From contig CAVZRC010000003.1 of NCBI GenBank assembly GCA_963777695.1, positions 3,472,001-3,536,000 of the forward strand: a stretch of 64,000 nt of DNA, in the 5' to 3' direction. The notes under the pieces were generated by a model. That model was not told the DNA's origin. It saw only the letters and a program-made list of their open reading frames with translations, and did not search any database. The stretch comes from CAVZRC01 sp963777695 (GTDB taxonomy: Bacteria; Planctomycetota; Planctomycetia; Isosphaerales; Isosphaeraceae). The position numbers and the translations under genes are program-made. Shown here one piece after another: positions 20,424-29,406 of this stretch (position 1 is its first letter; each line of letters starts with the position of its first letter).

Positions 20424-22024
20424 CTTTTCAGCAGGCCATTCGCCCGGGGGAGGACCGTCGGTGCGATTTGCGGATCGGGCTCGGATTGTTCCGGTGGTGC
20501 GGGTGATGCAAGGGGGAGGTGGACCTGAAAGGTCGTCTCATGTCCCGGGCTCGATGACCAGCGGAGCCGTCCGCCGGCAAGGTCGACGATCTTGGCGGCG
20601 CGAGGCAGGCCGAGGCCCAGGCCGCGCCCTGCCTGCCGCCCGCAATAGAACGGGTCGAACAGGTGCCGCGCCTCGCCGGCACCGATCCCCTTGCCGCTGT
20701 CGCTGAACGACCAGATCAGCTCGTTATCTTCGGAACCCGATCGGATCTGAATCCGGCCGCCGGATGGGGTCGCCTGGAGCGCGTTGCGCAAGAGGATCTC
20801 CGCGAGGTGTCGCAGCGCGTCGGGGTCCGCCCAGGTCGACGGCGAGGTTGGGTCGAGCTCCGCCACGAGCCGGACTCCCCGCGCCGAGCATTCCCGCTCG
20901 AAGTCGCGGAGGAGCGCCGCCAGGATCTCGGACGGGCGGATGGACCGGTTCCGGGGCGCCGGCGGTCGCGCGACGAACATCAGGTCGCGGAGGATGCGGT
21001 CGGCGCACTGCGCCTGGTTGAGGATGATGCGGAGCGAGCGGGCGACCTCGGGCTCGTCAACCCGCGCGAGCAGCAGTTGCGCCCGGCCGACCACGACGGC
21101 CAGCGGGTTGTTCAGCTCGTGGCCGGCGCCGGCGGCGAACTCACCGAGCGCCTCGAGCTTGCCTTGCCTGAGTCGCTCTTCCTCGGTCTCGATCCGATGC
21201 CGCAACGAGCCGACGACCGCCTCGAGCCTTCGTTCCATCCGGGTTCGGTCCGCCAGCAGGGCGGCCCACGCTTGCCAGGCGCGTCGGATCGCCGGAGGCG
21301 CAAGCCGATCGACCTCGACCGTCGGCTCCGACGCGCACCACAACTCGATCAACGCGCGGGCACGCCCGTCCGACTCGAGCGGGAGTACAATGGTCGGCGG
21401 ACGACCCATGGCGCCCGGATGCGCCGGCACGGGCTCCGCATCGCGAGACTGGGTCGGGGCGGCTCCGTCGGCCGGGCACTTCGACGAGACCGGACCGGCC
21501 TCTGGATCGAGCCAGACGACGCGGGCCGCACTGACTTCCGGCTCGGCACACCACGTCATCGCGGCCCGGTCGGCCCATTCCTCCGGCGATTCGGACGGGG
21601 GCGATTCCACCAGGAGCTGGAGCAAGCGGTCTCCCCGTTCCTGTCGCGTTCGCATCGCGGTGATCTGGCGCCGCATCCGAGCATTCTGCCGCGTCATCCG
21701 CTCTTCCTGGGGCGTGGCGTCGACATCGACGAACGAGCCGATGCAACGCGCCTGCACTTCGGCCATCAGGATGCGGAGCCTCGGCTCGCTGGGGGCCGGC
21801 TCATGGTCGGTCCGGCCGATCGACCAGGGGGTCTGCTCGGCCCATCGGTATGCCTCCTGGACGATCGCCAGTCGGTCCGGACTCGTGGCCGCCGCGTTCA
21901 GCGCCCCCCCGTGATCGGCGTGGAGCCAGGCGGCGTCCACGACCAGGGGATCGCAACCCCAACGCTCGGCCAGGCGACGACCCAGTTCGTCCAGGCCCGT
22001 GCCCAGGTCGTCATGCTCCTTCTG
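20420..22024 (-). CDS. Histidine kinase (C-terminal half of HDOD-kinase)
   Basis: A sensor kinase segment. A GAF-like middle region is followed by a coiled coil, then the H-box GAGHELNNPLAVV (H274 counting from the GTG at 21940). The ATPase motifs are NALQATPSGG (N box), FSDSGKGIGAG (G1) and GRGLGLGLPRAAKIVD (G2). There is no membrane segment, so it is cytoplasmic. Upstream the same frame stays open to a TGA at 22025-22027 and then continues as the HDOD segment. Either the TGA is an error within one HDOD-kinase protein, or kinase translation restarts at the GTG. The reader is probably the response regulator encoded just upstream. Confidence 0.85.
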   Translation of the reverse strand, partial: QKEHDDLGTGLDELGRRLAERWGCDPLVVDAAWLHADHGGALNAAATSPDRLAIVQEAYRWAEQTPWSIGRTDHEPAPSEPRLRILMAEVQARCIGSFVDVDATPQEERMTRQNARMRRQITAMRTRQERGDRLLQLLVESPPSESPEEWADRAAMTWCAEPEVSAARVVWLDPEAGPVSSKCPADGAAPTQSRDAEPVPAHPGAMGRPPTIVLPLESDGRARALIELWCASEPTVEVDRLAPPAIRRAWQAWAALLADRTRMERRLEAVVGSLRHRIETEEERLRQGKLEALGEFAAGAGHELNNPLAVVVGRAQLLLARVDEPEVARSLRIILNQAQCADRILRDLMFVARPPAPRNRSIRPSEILAALLRDFERECSARGVRLVAELDPTSPSTWADPDALRHLAEILLRNALQATPSGGRIQIRSGSEDNELIWSFSDSGKGIGAGEARHLFDPFYCGRQAGRGLGLGLPRAAKIVDLAGGRLRWSSSPGHETTFQVHLPLASPAPPEQSEPDPQIAPTVLPRANGLLKS

Positions 22025-22481
22025 TCAACGCCGCTTCGGATCCTCCAGGCCCCACCACTCCAGCAGCCATTCGGGTTCCACGGCGGCGACCGCCCAGCAA
22101 CCCAGCGAGCAGAGCTGCCCGGCCACGGAGACCGCATGGGGATCCGGGTCGCCAGCCTCGCGTGCCAGCTTGAGCGCGGCGATCCCGACCGCGACCGAAT
22201 GCCGCCACAGCCGGCCCACGATCTCGGCTGCGGCGCCCGTCGCCGAGGTCCGAGGCCACCACGGCCGTCGGGCGATCAGCTCCAGGTGACTGTCCCGCGC
22301 GACCTCGGTCGATCGGGCGAGGATCCAGCCGGGGTCGAGCCCGCAGGCCGCTCGTACCATCGGGGTTTCGGTCCGCTCGAAATCGTCATCCGTCGGGTCC
22401 TCCGGCAACGCATCGACCAGCAGGCGGACCGTGGCCGGCCGGAGCGGGAGATGCTCGAGCCCCGCGACGCGTCAACGCCAT
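22025..22481 (-). CDS. HDOD-like domain (N-terminal half of HDOD-kinase)
   Basis: About 150 residues resembling an HDOD signalling domain: GRLWRHSVAVGIAALKLARE followed by VAGQLCSLGCWAVAAVEPEW. HDOD is a non-catalytic relative of HD phosphohydrolases. The start at 22481 is deduced: MALTRRG joins LEHLPLRPATVRLL only if a GGGG run at about 22460 is read as GGG, a typical homopolymer error. The segment ends at a TGA (22025) in the same frame as the kinase, so the original product was probably a single HDOD-histidine kinase of about 680 residues. Confidence 0.65.
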
Positions 22482-22620
22482 TCCTGCGGAAGCGATTTCC
22501 GACGTGGGTGGATACGCACCGAGCTGGGACTCCTTCCCAATCTTCAGTGTTCAGGGTTCCGTGCGGTTTTTTGGAGCGAGTTGCCGTGGCCGGTCGAGAC
22601 ATTGACTGAAAACTGAAAAC

Positions 22621-23202
22621 TCAACCCGCGACCCCGGCCTCCATATCCAACAGTCGGCAAACCCGCCGCATCAGATCATCGATATCGAGCGGCTTGTGGA
22701 GAAAATCATCGGCGCCCGACTCGCGGAGCTGCTCGATCTTGTCCTCCTCGACCATGCCGGAGATGCAGATGATCTTGATATCCTCCATCGTCGGATCGCG
22801 ACGGATCAGCTCGCAGACCGCCTGACCGTTGATGTCCTCAAGCATCACATCGAGGATGATGAGGTCGGGATGATACTCCTTGGCGAGCATCCCGGCGCCG
22901 AAGCCGTTGTTGACGACGCGGGTCTCGAACCGCGCATCGCCCGCCAGGACCTCGGAGATCAACTCGACGACGGCCGGATCGTCGTCCACGATCAGGACGC
23001 GGCGCTTGCCGCTCTCCAGGGCATCCGTCGGAATGCCGTTCTCCTTCATGAAGCGGTGTAGCGCATCACGAGGGATTCGCCGAAACCTCGAGCCCGGCAC
23101 TCGGAAGCCCTTGAGCTGGCCCGAGTCGAAGCAGCGAATGATCGTCTGCTGGCTCACCTTACAGATCTTGGCTGCCTCGCCGGTCGTGAAAACGGTCTTC
23201 AT
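22621..23202 (-). CDS. Response regulator with excisionase-type HTH
   Basis: 193 residues from ATG 23202. Residues 1-52 are a MerR/excisionase-like winged helix (FTTGEAAKICKVSQQTIIRC, then a GSRFRRIPRDALHRFM wing). Residues 65-190 are a receiver domain with acidic pocket DDD (73-75), phosphoacceptor D118 in LIILDVML, and Lys in FLHKPLD. DNA binding at the N-terminus and receiver at the C-terminus is the reverse of the usual order. The gene lies directly upstream of the HDOD/kinase gene on the same strand, with about 140 nt between, so the two probably form a two-component pair. The longer frame to 23238 lacks a better start. Confidence 0.85.
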   Translation of the reverse strand: MKTVFTTGEAAKICKVSQQTIIRCFDSGQLKGFRVPGSRFRRIPRDALHRFMKENGIPTDALESGKRRVLIVDDDPAVVELISEVLAGDARFETRVVNNGFGAGMLAKEYHPDLIILDVMLEDINGQAVCELIRRDPTMEDIKIICISGMVEEDKIEQLRESGADDFLHKPLDIDDLMRRVCRLLDMEAGVAG

Positions 23203-23851
23203 GGTCGTCAACGTCCCATCTTGCGAGATCAAGGACAACGTCTCTCCTCGCGATCACCTGAGTCCCGAGCCGGAGGAGCAGACAACGCCTGATCGGCCTC
23301 CTTGCTTGTTTAGCTCACGACGCGAACTCCACCACGCCACCACCGACCCGCCCAGCCGCGTCGTTCGCACCAACCTCTCGGTAACACGCCATTGTTAAAA
23401 TCTACGAAACCTTTAGAGATTACCAATATTACCAATCTCACCAATTGTATAAAGCGCCACAGCCTTGTCAATGCGAATGAGTGAATCGTCGGATCTCGAC
23501 GGCCTCACACGCTTTGCACGGAGGAATTGCGACGCCTTCTCCGGAAGTTTAACAAGCAATCCCGGCGGAAAACAGTCACCGGGAGTCGTCCGGCCGCATT
23601 CAAAATGGCGGCTCCCGGTCAAATTGACAAGAGGGAAAGCCGGGTGGCATGGCGTCAATGCCAGGCATTGAGGGCGCCTTCGCAAGTGACAAGGTGTCAG
23701 CCGAATGAGAAGGATCGATGAACGGAACAAGCTGGGAGGACAGGGTTTGATAAAAGCGACGATGGAAAAATGAAACCATTCGGAGTCGCGATCTTGCCGG
23801 CAGATCGCGCACGACGTCACTCCGGCGCGCCGCCGCGATGTCAGTCTCGCG
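23203..23851. other. Intergenic region with 9-bp tandem repeats
   Basis: About 650 bp with no supported gene. Small frames in both strands lack family-like sequence or ribosome sites. Parts are clearly AT-richer than the surroundings. It separates mnmG from the response regulator gene and holds the short tandem repeat at 23420-23446. Confidence 0.45.
23420..23446. repeat. Three 9-bp tandem repeats
   Basis: TTACCAATA, TTACCAATC, TCACCAATT. On the minus strand this reads as three ATTGG-containing units about 220 bp upstream of the response regulator start. They could be binding sites for its HTH domain; that is a guess from position. Confidence 0.5.
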
Positions 23852-25699
23852 CTAGGCGCGTTCGGCTGACAATTCCGGGCGATTCCGCTTGAGATGGATT
23901 AGGAGGGTGGCGATGTCGGCGGGGCTGATCCCACTGATCCGGCCGGCCTGGCCGAGCGAGAGGGGACGGATGCGTTCGAATTTCTCCCGGGCCTCGGCGC
24001 GGAGTTGAACGATCGCCCCGTAGTCGAGCCCGGCGGGGATCGCCTTGTCCTCCAGGCGGCGAAAACGTTCGATCTGGTCGATCTGGCGATCGATGTAACC
24101 GTCGTACTTGGCCTCGATTGTGATCTGCGAGACCACGTCGGCGGGGTAGCCTTGGGCGTCCAGGTCGGGGGCGAGCGCCACGAGGTCGTCCCAGGTCGTC
24201 GCCGGTCGTCGCAGCGCCTGGTAGAGCGTGGTGCCACCGATGCGGGTATCCGTCAGCACGCCGCGCAACCGCGCGATCTCGTCGCGACGGGCCTGGAACC
24301 GCATCCATCGATGATCGTCCACCAGGCCCGCCTGCCGGCCCAGCTCGGTGAGCCGGAGGTCGGCGTTATCGTGGCGGAGCATCAGCCGATACTCGGCACG
24401 GCTGGTGAACATGCGATAGGGTTCATCGACGCCACGGGTGACGAGGTCGTCGATCAGGACGCCGAGATAGGCCCGCGATCGGTCGATGATCAGCGGCGGC
24501 TCGCCCTTGACCGCGAGTCCGGCATTGATGCCGGCGATCAGACCCTGCGCCGCCGCCTCCTCGTAGCCGGTCGTGCCGTTGATCTGGCCGGCGAAGTATA
24601 GGTTGGCGACGGGCTTGGTCTCGAGCGTGGGACGGAGCTGGACCGGCGGCGCATAGTCGTATTCGACGGCGTAGCCGAACCGCATGATCTCGGAGTGCTC
24701 CAGGCCGGGGATCATCGCGATGATGGCCTCCTGGACGTCGCGCGGCAGGCTGGTGGAGATCCCGTTGCAATAATACTCGAGCGTATTCCGCCCCTCGGGC
24801 TCGAGGAAGATCTGATGCTGTTCGCGATCGGCGAACCGGACCACCTTGTCCTCGATCGACGGGCAATAGCGGGGGCCGGTGCTCTGGATCTGTCCCGAAT
24901 ACATCGGGGCCCGGTGGAGGTTGTCGCGGATGATCGCGTGGACCGCCGGGTTGGTGTACGTGATATGGCAATCGAGCTGGGTCTGGGGGATTGAATCGGT
25001 CAGGAACGAGAACGGGACCGGCTCGCGATCGCCCCGTTGGCGCTCCAGCCGGGAGAAATCAATCGTACGTCCGTTGAGCCGGGGCGGCGTGCCGGTCTTG
25101 AAGCGTCGCAGCTCAAACCCCAACGAAACAAGGCTTTGCGACATCCCGACGGCGGCCACGTCGCCGGCTCGGCCTCCACTTGTCTTCATCTCCCCCGTGT
25201 GCATGAGTGCCTGGAGGAACGTGCCCGTGGTGAGGATCACGGCGCGGGCCTGGTATCGCCCGCCCCCCCGACACTCGACGCCGACGATCCGCCCTCCCTC
25301 GACCCGGAGCGATTCGACCATTTCCTGGCGGAGGGAGAGGTCCTCCTGGCGCTCGACGGTGAGCTTGGCGAGGAACTGGTACGCTTTCTTGTCGCACTGG
25401 GCGCGGGGGCTGTGCATGGCAGGCCCCTTGCCGCGGTTGAGCAGCCGGAATTGCAACGCCGTCGCGTCGGTGAGTATCCCCATCGCGCCGCCGAGGGCGT
25501 CGATCTCGCGAACGATCTGCCCCTTGGCCACGCCGCCGATGGCCGGGTTGCAGCTCATCTGGGCGACCGCATCGCAGTTGATGGTCAAAAGGGCCGTCCG
25601 CAACCCCATCCGCGCGGACGCGAGCGCGGCTTCCAAGCCGGCATGGCCGGCGCCTACCACCACCACGTCGAAATCGTAAGGGGCACGGGTCTTTGTCAT
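23852..25699 (-). CDS. mnmG: tRNA uridine-5-carboxymethylaminomethyl enzyme MnmG (GidA)
   Basis: 615 residues, close to the usual 620-630. With MnmE it installs the carboxymethylaminomethyl group on U34 of certain tRNAs, using FAD and NADH. Visible features are FAD dinucleotide motif VVVVGAGHAGLEAA (residues 16-21 GAGHAG), MSCNPAIGGVAKGQIVREID, the MnmG signature ending in YCPSIEDKVVRF, and the C-terminal helical domain (QAGRISGISPADIATLLIHL). The start is ATG 25699 (MTKTRAPYDFDVVVVGAG); the longer frame to 25756 adds residues not typical of the family. Monocistronic as far as seen. Confidence 0.95.
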   Translation of the reverse strand: MTKTRAPYDFDVVVVGAGHAGLEAALASARMGLRTALLTINCDAVAQMSCNPAIGGVAKGQIVREIDALGGAMGILTDATALQFRLLNRGKGPAMHSPRAQCDKKAYQFLAKLTVERQEDLSLRQEMVESLRVEGGRIVGVECRGGGRYQARAVILTTGTFLQALMHTGEMKTSGGRAGDVAAVGMSQSLVSLGFELRRFKTGTPPRLNGRTIDFSRLERQRGDREPVPFSFLTDSIPQTQLDCHITYTNPAVHAIIRDNLHRAPMYSGQIQSTGPRYCPSIEDKVVRFADREQHQIFLEPEGRNTLEYYCNGISTSLPRDVQEAIIAMIPGLEHSEIMRFGYAVEYDYAPPVQLRPTLETKPVANLYFAGQINGTTGYEEAAAQGLIAGINAGLAVKGEPPLIIDRSRAYLGVLIDDLVTRGVDEPYRMFTSRAEYRLMLRHDNADLRLTELGRQAGLVDDHRWMRFQARRDEIARLRGVLTDTRIGGTTLYQALRRPATTWDDLVALAPDLDAQGYPADVVSQITIEAKYDGYIDRQIDQIERFRRLEDKAIPAGLDYGAIVQLRAEAREKFERIRPLSLGQAGRISGISPADIATLLIHLKRNRPELSAERA

Positions 25700-25956
25700 G
25701 AAGGTCAAGGCCGTTGGCGTCGTCTCGATCGCGATTCCGCTCGCGCTCGCTATCAACCATTAGAGCCGAATTCGGCCCGGCTGACACTAGCAGGTTAGCC
25801 GCGGCCTGAGGTGCCGCACGGAGCTTCTGGCGATCTGAAACCTCGTTATGCCGTCGAACTAGATACTAGCCTCGCGCCACCGGCCGCTGATACCCTGATT
25901 AACTCAAGGCGTCAACCCGTCCGTTGACCCTTTTCGATCCAAGAAGCGAGGAAGTC

Positions 25957-26487
25957 ATGCCAGAGACGCGCAAAGATGAAGTGACGTTCCGGGGCAAGCC
26001 CGTGACCCTGGTGGGCCCCAAACTCAAGCCCGGCGACAAGGCGCCCGACTTCACGACTGTGGGGGCCGGCCTGGCGATAGTGACCCTGGCCGACACCGCC
26101 GGGAAAGCGCGCCTGTTCAATGTGGTACCGTCGCTGGACACCCCGGTCTGCAACAAGCAAACGAAGCGTTTCGCCGAGGAACTCAAGGCCCTCGGCGACA
26201 AGGTCGCCGCCTACACGGTCAGCACCGACCTGCCGTTCGCCATGGCTCGGTTCTGCACCGAAGCCAATATCGAGAACCTCAAGAACCTCTCCGACGTCCA
26301 TAACCACAGCTTCGGCGAACACTACGGCGTCTTCATCTCCGACCTGCCGGTCCCGCTGCTGGCCCGCGCCGTCGTGGTCGTGGACCCCTCGGACACGGTC
26401 CGTTACATCGAGATCGTGCCCGAGATCGCCCAGGAACCCGACTATGAGCCGGCCCTCGCGGCGCTCAAGGAAGCCGCCGGCGCCTGA
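25957..26487 (+). CDS. tpx: Thiol peroxidase Tpx
   Basis: 176 residues; an atypical 2-Cys peroxiredoxin that reduces peroxides using thioredoxin. The peroxidatic cysteine is C65 in the signature SLDTPVCNKQT and the resolving cysteine is C100 in MARFC. Start ATG 25957 (MPETRKDEVTFRGKPVTL) has an AGCGAGGAAG site upstream; the longer frame from 25924 is rejected. The gene converges on the DUF1080 gene with a 63-bp palindromic repeat between them. Confidence 0.95.
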   Translation: MPETRKDEVTFRGKPVTLVGPKLKPGDKAPDFTTVGAGLAIVTLADTAGKARLFNVVPSLDTPVCNKQTKRFAEELKALGDKVAAYTVSTDLPFAMARFCTEANIENLKNLSDVHNHSFGEHYGVFISDLPVPLLARAVVVVDPSDTVRYIEIVPEIAQEPDYEPALAALKEAAGA

Positions 26488-26525
26488 CCTTCGGTGGCTC
26501 GACGCTCGGGATTCGCATGGGTTCG

Positions 26526-26588
26526 TAGGGTGCTCTGTGAGCACCGATCCGCGGGACCAACCCTGTCCGGTGCTCACAGAGCACCCTA
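26526..26588. repeat. 63-bp double-hairpin repeat, copy 2 (perfect arms)
   Basis: Perfect 20-bp inverted arms TAGGGTGCTCTGTGAGCACC around a 23-bp centre; each arm is itself a hairpin. It lies between the convergent tpx and DUF1080 genes and probably acts as, or near, a bidirectional terminator. Confidence 0.85.
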
Positions 26589-26607
26589 CGAAGCCAGCCT
26601 CCAGCCA

Positions 26608-27298
26608 CTAATCCAGAGGCTTGATCCAGATATTCCGATATTGCACGGCGTTCCCGTGATCCTGGAGCAGGATGGGACCATCCTCGCCGGCCTTGTTGCC
26701 CACGCCGCCGGGGGTGGTCCCGGTCTCCGCGTCGTCGATCGTCTTGATGCCGTTGTGGATCACCGTGACTCGCGGCTTTCTTGACGACCTTGCCCTCCTC
26801 GACGACCGCCTTCTTAAAGGTGACGTCATAGGTCTGCCACTGGAGGGGCGGCTTGCAAGCATTCACCCGTGGGACGAGTTGCGTGTAGATCGCGCCGCAG
26901 TCATTGTTCTTCGGCTTGAGGCCGTAGGAGTCGAGGACCTGGAGTTCATAGATGCCGTCGAGATAAACGCCGCTATTCCCCCGGCCCTGGCCGCGTGCGT
27001 CGGGCATGTAGGGCACGTTGAATTCCAGATGCAACTGAAAGTTCCCGAACGGCTTCTCGGTCATGATATCGCCCTTGCCGACGGTGATGATCCCGTCGGC
27101 CACGGGCCAGTCCGCGGGGGATTTCCCGTCGCGTTTCACCCAGCCTTTGAGGTCCGTTCCTTTGAACAGCACGACGGCCCCCTCGGGCGGCTTGGCGCCG
27201 ATCATGGAATCGTCGGGCTTCTCCTGAGCCTGCGACGAGAGATTAAGGCAGGCCGACATCATGAGGACAAGCGGCAAGAACCATCGTGATCGTGGCAT
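26608..27298 (-). CDS. Secreted DUF1080 / 3-keto-disaccharide hydrolase-type protein
   Basis: About 229 residues once repaired. A signal peptide (RSRWFLPLVLMMSACLNLSSQAQ) may include a lipobox-like SAC. The DUF1080 fold follows: VVLFKGTDLKGWVKRDGKSP, then WPVADGIITVGKGDIMTEKP and NSGVYLDGIYELQVLDSYG. Family members bind or cleave sugars outside the cell and are abundant in planctomycetes. A frame break near 26775 separates this from the natural ending (RVTVIHNGIKTIDDAETGTT ... NIWIKPLD, stop at 26608). Start ATG 27298 follows GGAGACTCCCGCG. Single gene, convergent with tpx. Confidence 0.85.
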
Positions 27299-27410
27299 CG
27301 CGGGAGTCTCCTGGGAGAGGGAATGATCGGGGAGGGTGAACGAGCGACTGGCGGTATCGAAACGGTCGTCGTCGAACACCCAGTGTAATGCCGGTCGGGG
27401 CGGAGGCAAT

Positions 27411-28160
27411 ATGGAGGAGTCAAGACAGGGTGAGGTCAACCCGACGCCGGAGACCGAGACGGCTGCCATCGAGCCGACGGATCCTTCTTCGGCCGAGGGC
27501 CTCATGCCGCCGAGCGATGAGGGACTGGTCCTCGCCGTGACCGAGGCATCGGCCGACGAGGAGGTCGCCGGGACAGAGAGGATCGAGGTCGCCTTGCCGA
27601 TCAGGCAGGACGATCAGCCCAGGGTATCCGACGCCGACGGCATCGCGACGGTGCGGGACCTCGTCAAGGGGTTCGGCGAGCAGTTGACCCGTCGGCTCGA
27701 TGCGATCCAGTCGTTAATCGAGCGAGAGCAGCGGGCCGATGCGAGTCGCGAGCGGGTCGTCGACCGGCTGCATGCGGAGCTCCAGGAATACAAGCAGGAC
27801 TTGTTATTGAAGGTCCAGAGGCCGATCTTCATCGACCTGATCCAGCTCCATGACGATATCGGCAAGATGATCGAGGCTCGCGCCCCCGAGGGCAGCGAGC
27901 CCGATCGTACGGCGTCGCTGCGGGGGATCCTCGAGTCGATCCAGACGGCGATCGAGGACATCCTGTACCGCCAGGGGGTCGAGCCATTCGCCGTCGAGGG
28001 AGAAACATTCGACCCCCGCAGGCAGCGGGCGGTCTCGACGGTGGCGACCGACGACCCCGGCCGGAACAAGACCATTGCCGTCCGACTGCGGAAAGGGTTC
28101 CAGTCCGGCGACAAGCCGATCCGCCCCGAGATCGTCTCGGTCTATACGTTTCGAGCGTAG
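27411..28160 (+). CDS. GrpE-like nucleotide exchange factor
   Basis: 249 residues from the ATG at 27411, behind GGAGGCAAT. An acidic, disordered N-terminus of about 80 residues precedes a long coiled coil (LVKGFGEQLTRRLDAIQSLI ... LHAELQEYKQDLLLKVQRPI). A beta domain follows (VEPFAVEGETFDPRRQRAVS ... KPIRPEIVSVYTF). That order and the ending match GrpE, which releases ADP from DnaK. The sequence is diverged from canonical GrpE and no dnaK or dnaJ is adjacent, so it may be an accessory paralog rather than the main grpE. Confidence 0.75.
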   Translation: MEESRQGEVNPTPETETAAIEPTDPSSAEGLMPPSDEGLVLAVTEASADEEVAGTERIEVALPIRQDDQPRVSDADGIATVRDLVKGFGEQLTRRLDAIQSLIEREQRADASRERVVDRLHAELQEYKQDLLLKVQRPIFIDLIQLHDDIGKMIEARAPEGSEPDRTASLRGILESIQTAIEDILYRQGVEPFAVEGETFDPRRQRAVSTVATDDPGRNKTIAVRLRKGFQSGDKPIRPEIVSVYTFRA

Positions 28161-28216
28161 AACCCGCCATGGGCCGCTGCATGCCGACCAGGCTGTTGGA
28201 TTCGTGAATGCAAGAC

Positions 28217-29098
28217 TCAGTCGGGTTCGACCCATTCGTGCGCTTGTCCCGCGGTCGCCTCCTGGAAGTTCTCGCAATCGAGTTTTCGGCCCAGCCAGGA
28301 GCCGAGCTGTGCGAGATCGGCGTCGAAGATTTCGCTCAGCCGGGCCCTCAAGACCGGAGTTAGCCGGGGGGGCTCGACATGTGCGTGCCACAGGCGCTTC
28401 AAGGACTGCGACCAGTGCCCGGGCATGACGCGCCTCCGGATCGTGGTCAGGACCGGGGCCTGGACCAATACCTCGCGGACCGGGCTGGGACGAAGCCGCT
28501 CCCCTCCACGATTGAGCGGCTTGAGCCCTTGGTCCCAGGACAGCGTACGTTCATGACCGAGGAACCGACCGATCCGCTCCAGCTCCTCCTGCGAGTAGCC
28601 CACCAGCCTCGGGAAGAACACCGGCAGTACGGCCGAAAACCCGTAGGCGTCGAGGAACGGCTGCAACTGCATGCTGTACCGGCTGTAATCGATCAGCTCG
28701 GGATGCCGGATCAGGGCCTCGCGCAGGTCCACCGCGATTCGCCCCACGGTCACCTCGTGGACGTACTGCGAGACCAGGCGGTCGATGGGGTGCCGCATCA
28801 CGTAGATCAGCTTGAGTCGCGGCAGGTCTCGCGTCATCCGATCGAGCGTCCGCGGATAGGTCGGGAGTTTGGAATAGTGCGTGCTCGACTCGCCGCGGAG
28901 ATCGCCCGCCCCCGCCGGGCGGAACAGTGCGCTGTACCACGGCCAGCCCCGCGCGTACATCGCGTCGTCGCTGAAGAAGTTCGGTTCCTTGGTCCGGCTC
29001 ATGAAGATGCCGGGCTGACACGCCAGTTGCGCGTGCAGCGTGGTCGTGGCGCTCTTCATCGCCCCGATCACTACGAAGTCCGGTCGATGGATCACCAT
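28217..29098 (-). CDS. Sulfotransferase family protein
   Basis: 293 residues. The N-terminal PAPS 5'-phosphosulfate loop reads IGAMKSATTTLHAQL (residues 11-25), and the 3'-phosphate binding helix RHPIDRLVSQYVHE begins at R102. This is the P-loop-like sulfotransferase fold that moves sulfate from PAPS to carbohydrate or other hydroxyl groups. The C-terminal third (LKRLWHAHVEPPRLTPVLRA) is the usual dimer/substrate part. The acceptor is unknown. No signal peptide, so cytoplasmic or membrane-peripheral. It converges on the GrpE-like gene and has no co-directional partner. Confidence 0.9.
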   Translation of the reverse strand: MVIHRPDFVVIGAMKSATTTLHAQLACQPGIFMSRTKEPNFFSDDAMYARGWPWYSALFRPAGAGDLRGESSTHYSKLPTYPRTLDRMTRDLPRLKLIYVMRHPIDRLVSQYVHEVTVGRIAVDLREALIRHPELIDYSRYSMQLQPFLDAYGFSAVLPVFFPRLVGYSQEELERIGRFLGHERTLSWDQGLKPLNRGGERLRPSPVREVLVQAPVLTTIRRRVMPGHWSQSLKRLWHAHVEPPRLTPVLRARLSEIFDADLAQLGSWLGRKLDCENFQEATAGQAHEWVEPD

Positions 29099-29406
29099 CC
29101 TGATGATTCACCCCGCCTGTTATTCCGATCGCCCGAGGCGCCATACGGCTCGCATCATGGGTATAGCGGCGGCCGGCGGGGTTCCTGCGCCTTTTGCTTC
29201 ATCTTTACAGTTTTTCACGTTTCGAGGCGATCACGATCGGTTCCGCGTCGTGCGTAACCGGGTTGACAACCGTACGTACGGGAACTCACGAGCGATGACA
29301 AGATCAAGAGCCTCGGTGGAAAAGCAACCGGCCGCGGCCATCCCGGGCGTGCTCGCCCCGACGGCCGCGGCCGGTGCCATTCTCTGAGAATCTCACGACA
29401 TCGCGC
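29099..29406. other. Intergenic region with a 12-bp palindrome
   Basis: 308 bp between the sulfotransferase start and the end of the VIT/vWA gene. It contains a perfect palindrome CCGTACGTACGG at 29270-29281, next to GGTTGACAACC. No gene is supported here. The sulfotransferase promoter should lie in it. Confidence 0.35.

Noticed and set aside
23413..23820. 135-codon minus-strand ORF
   Set aside because: Cys/Arg-rich, no ribosome site or domain, lies in an AT-richer gap; read as non-coding.
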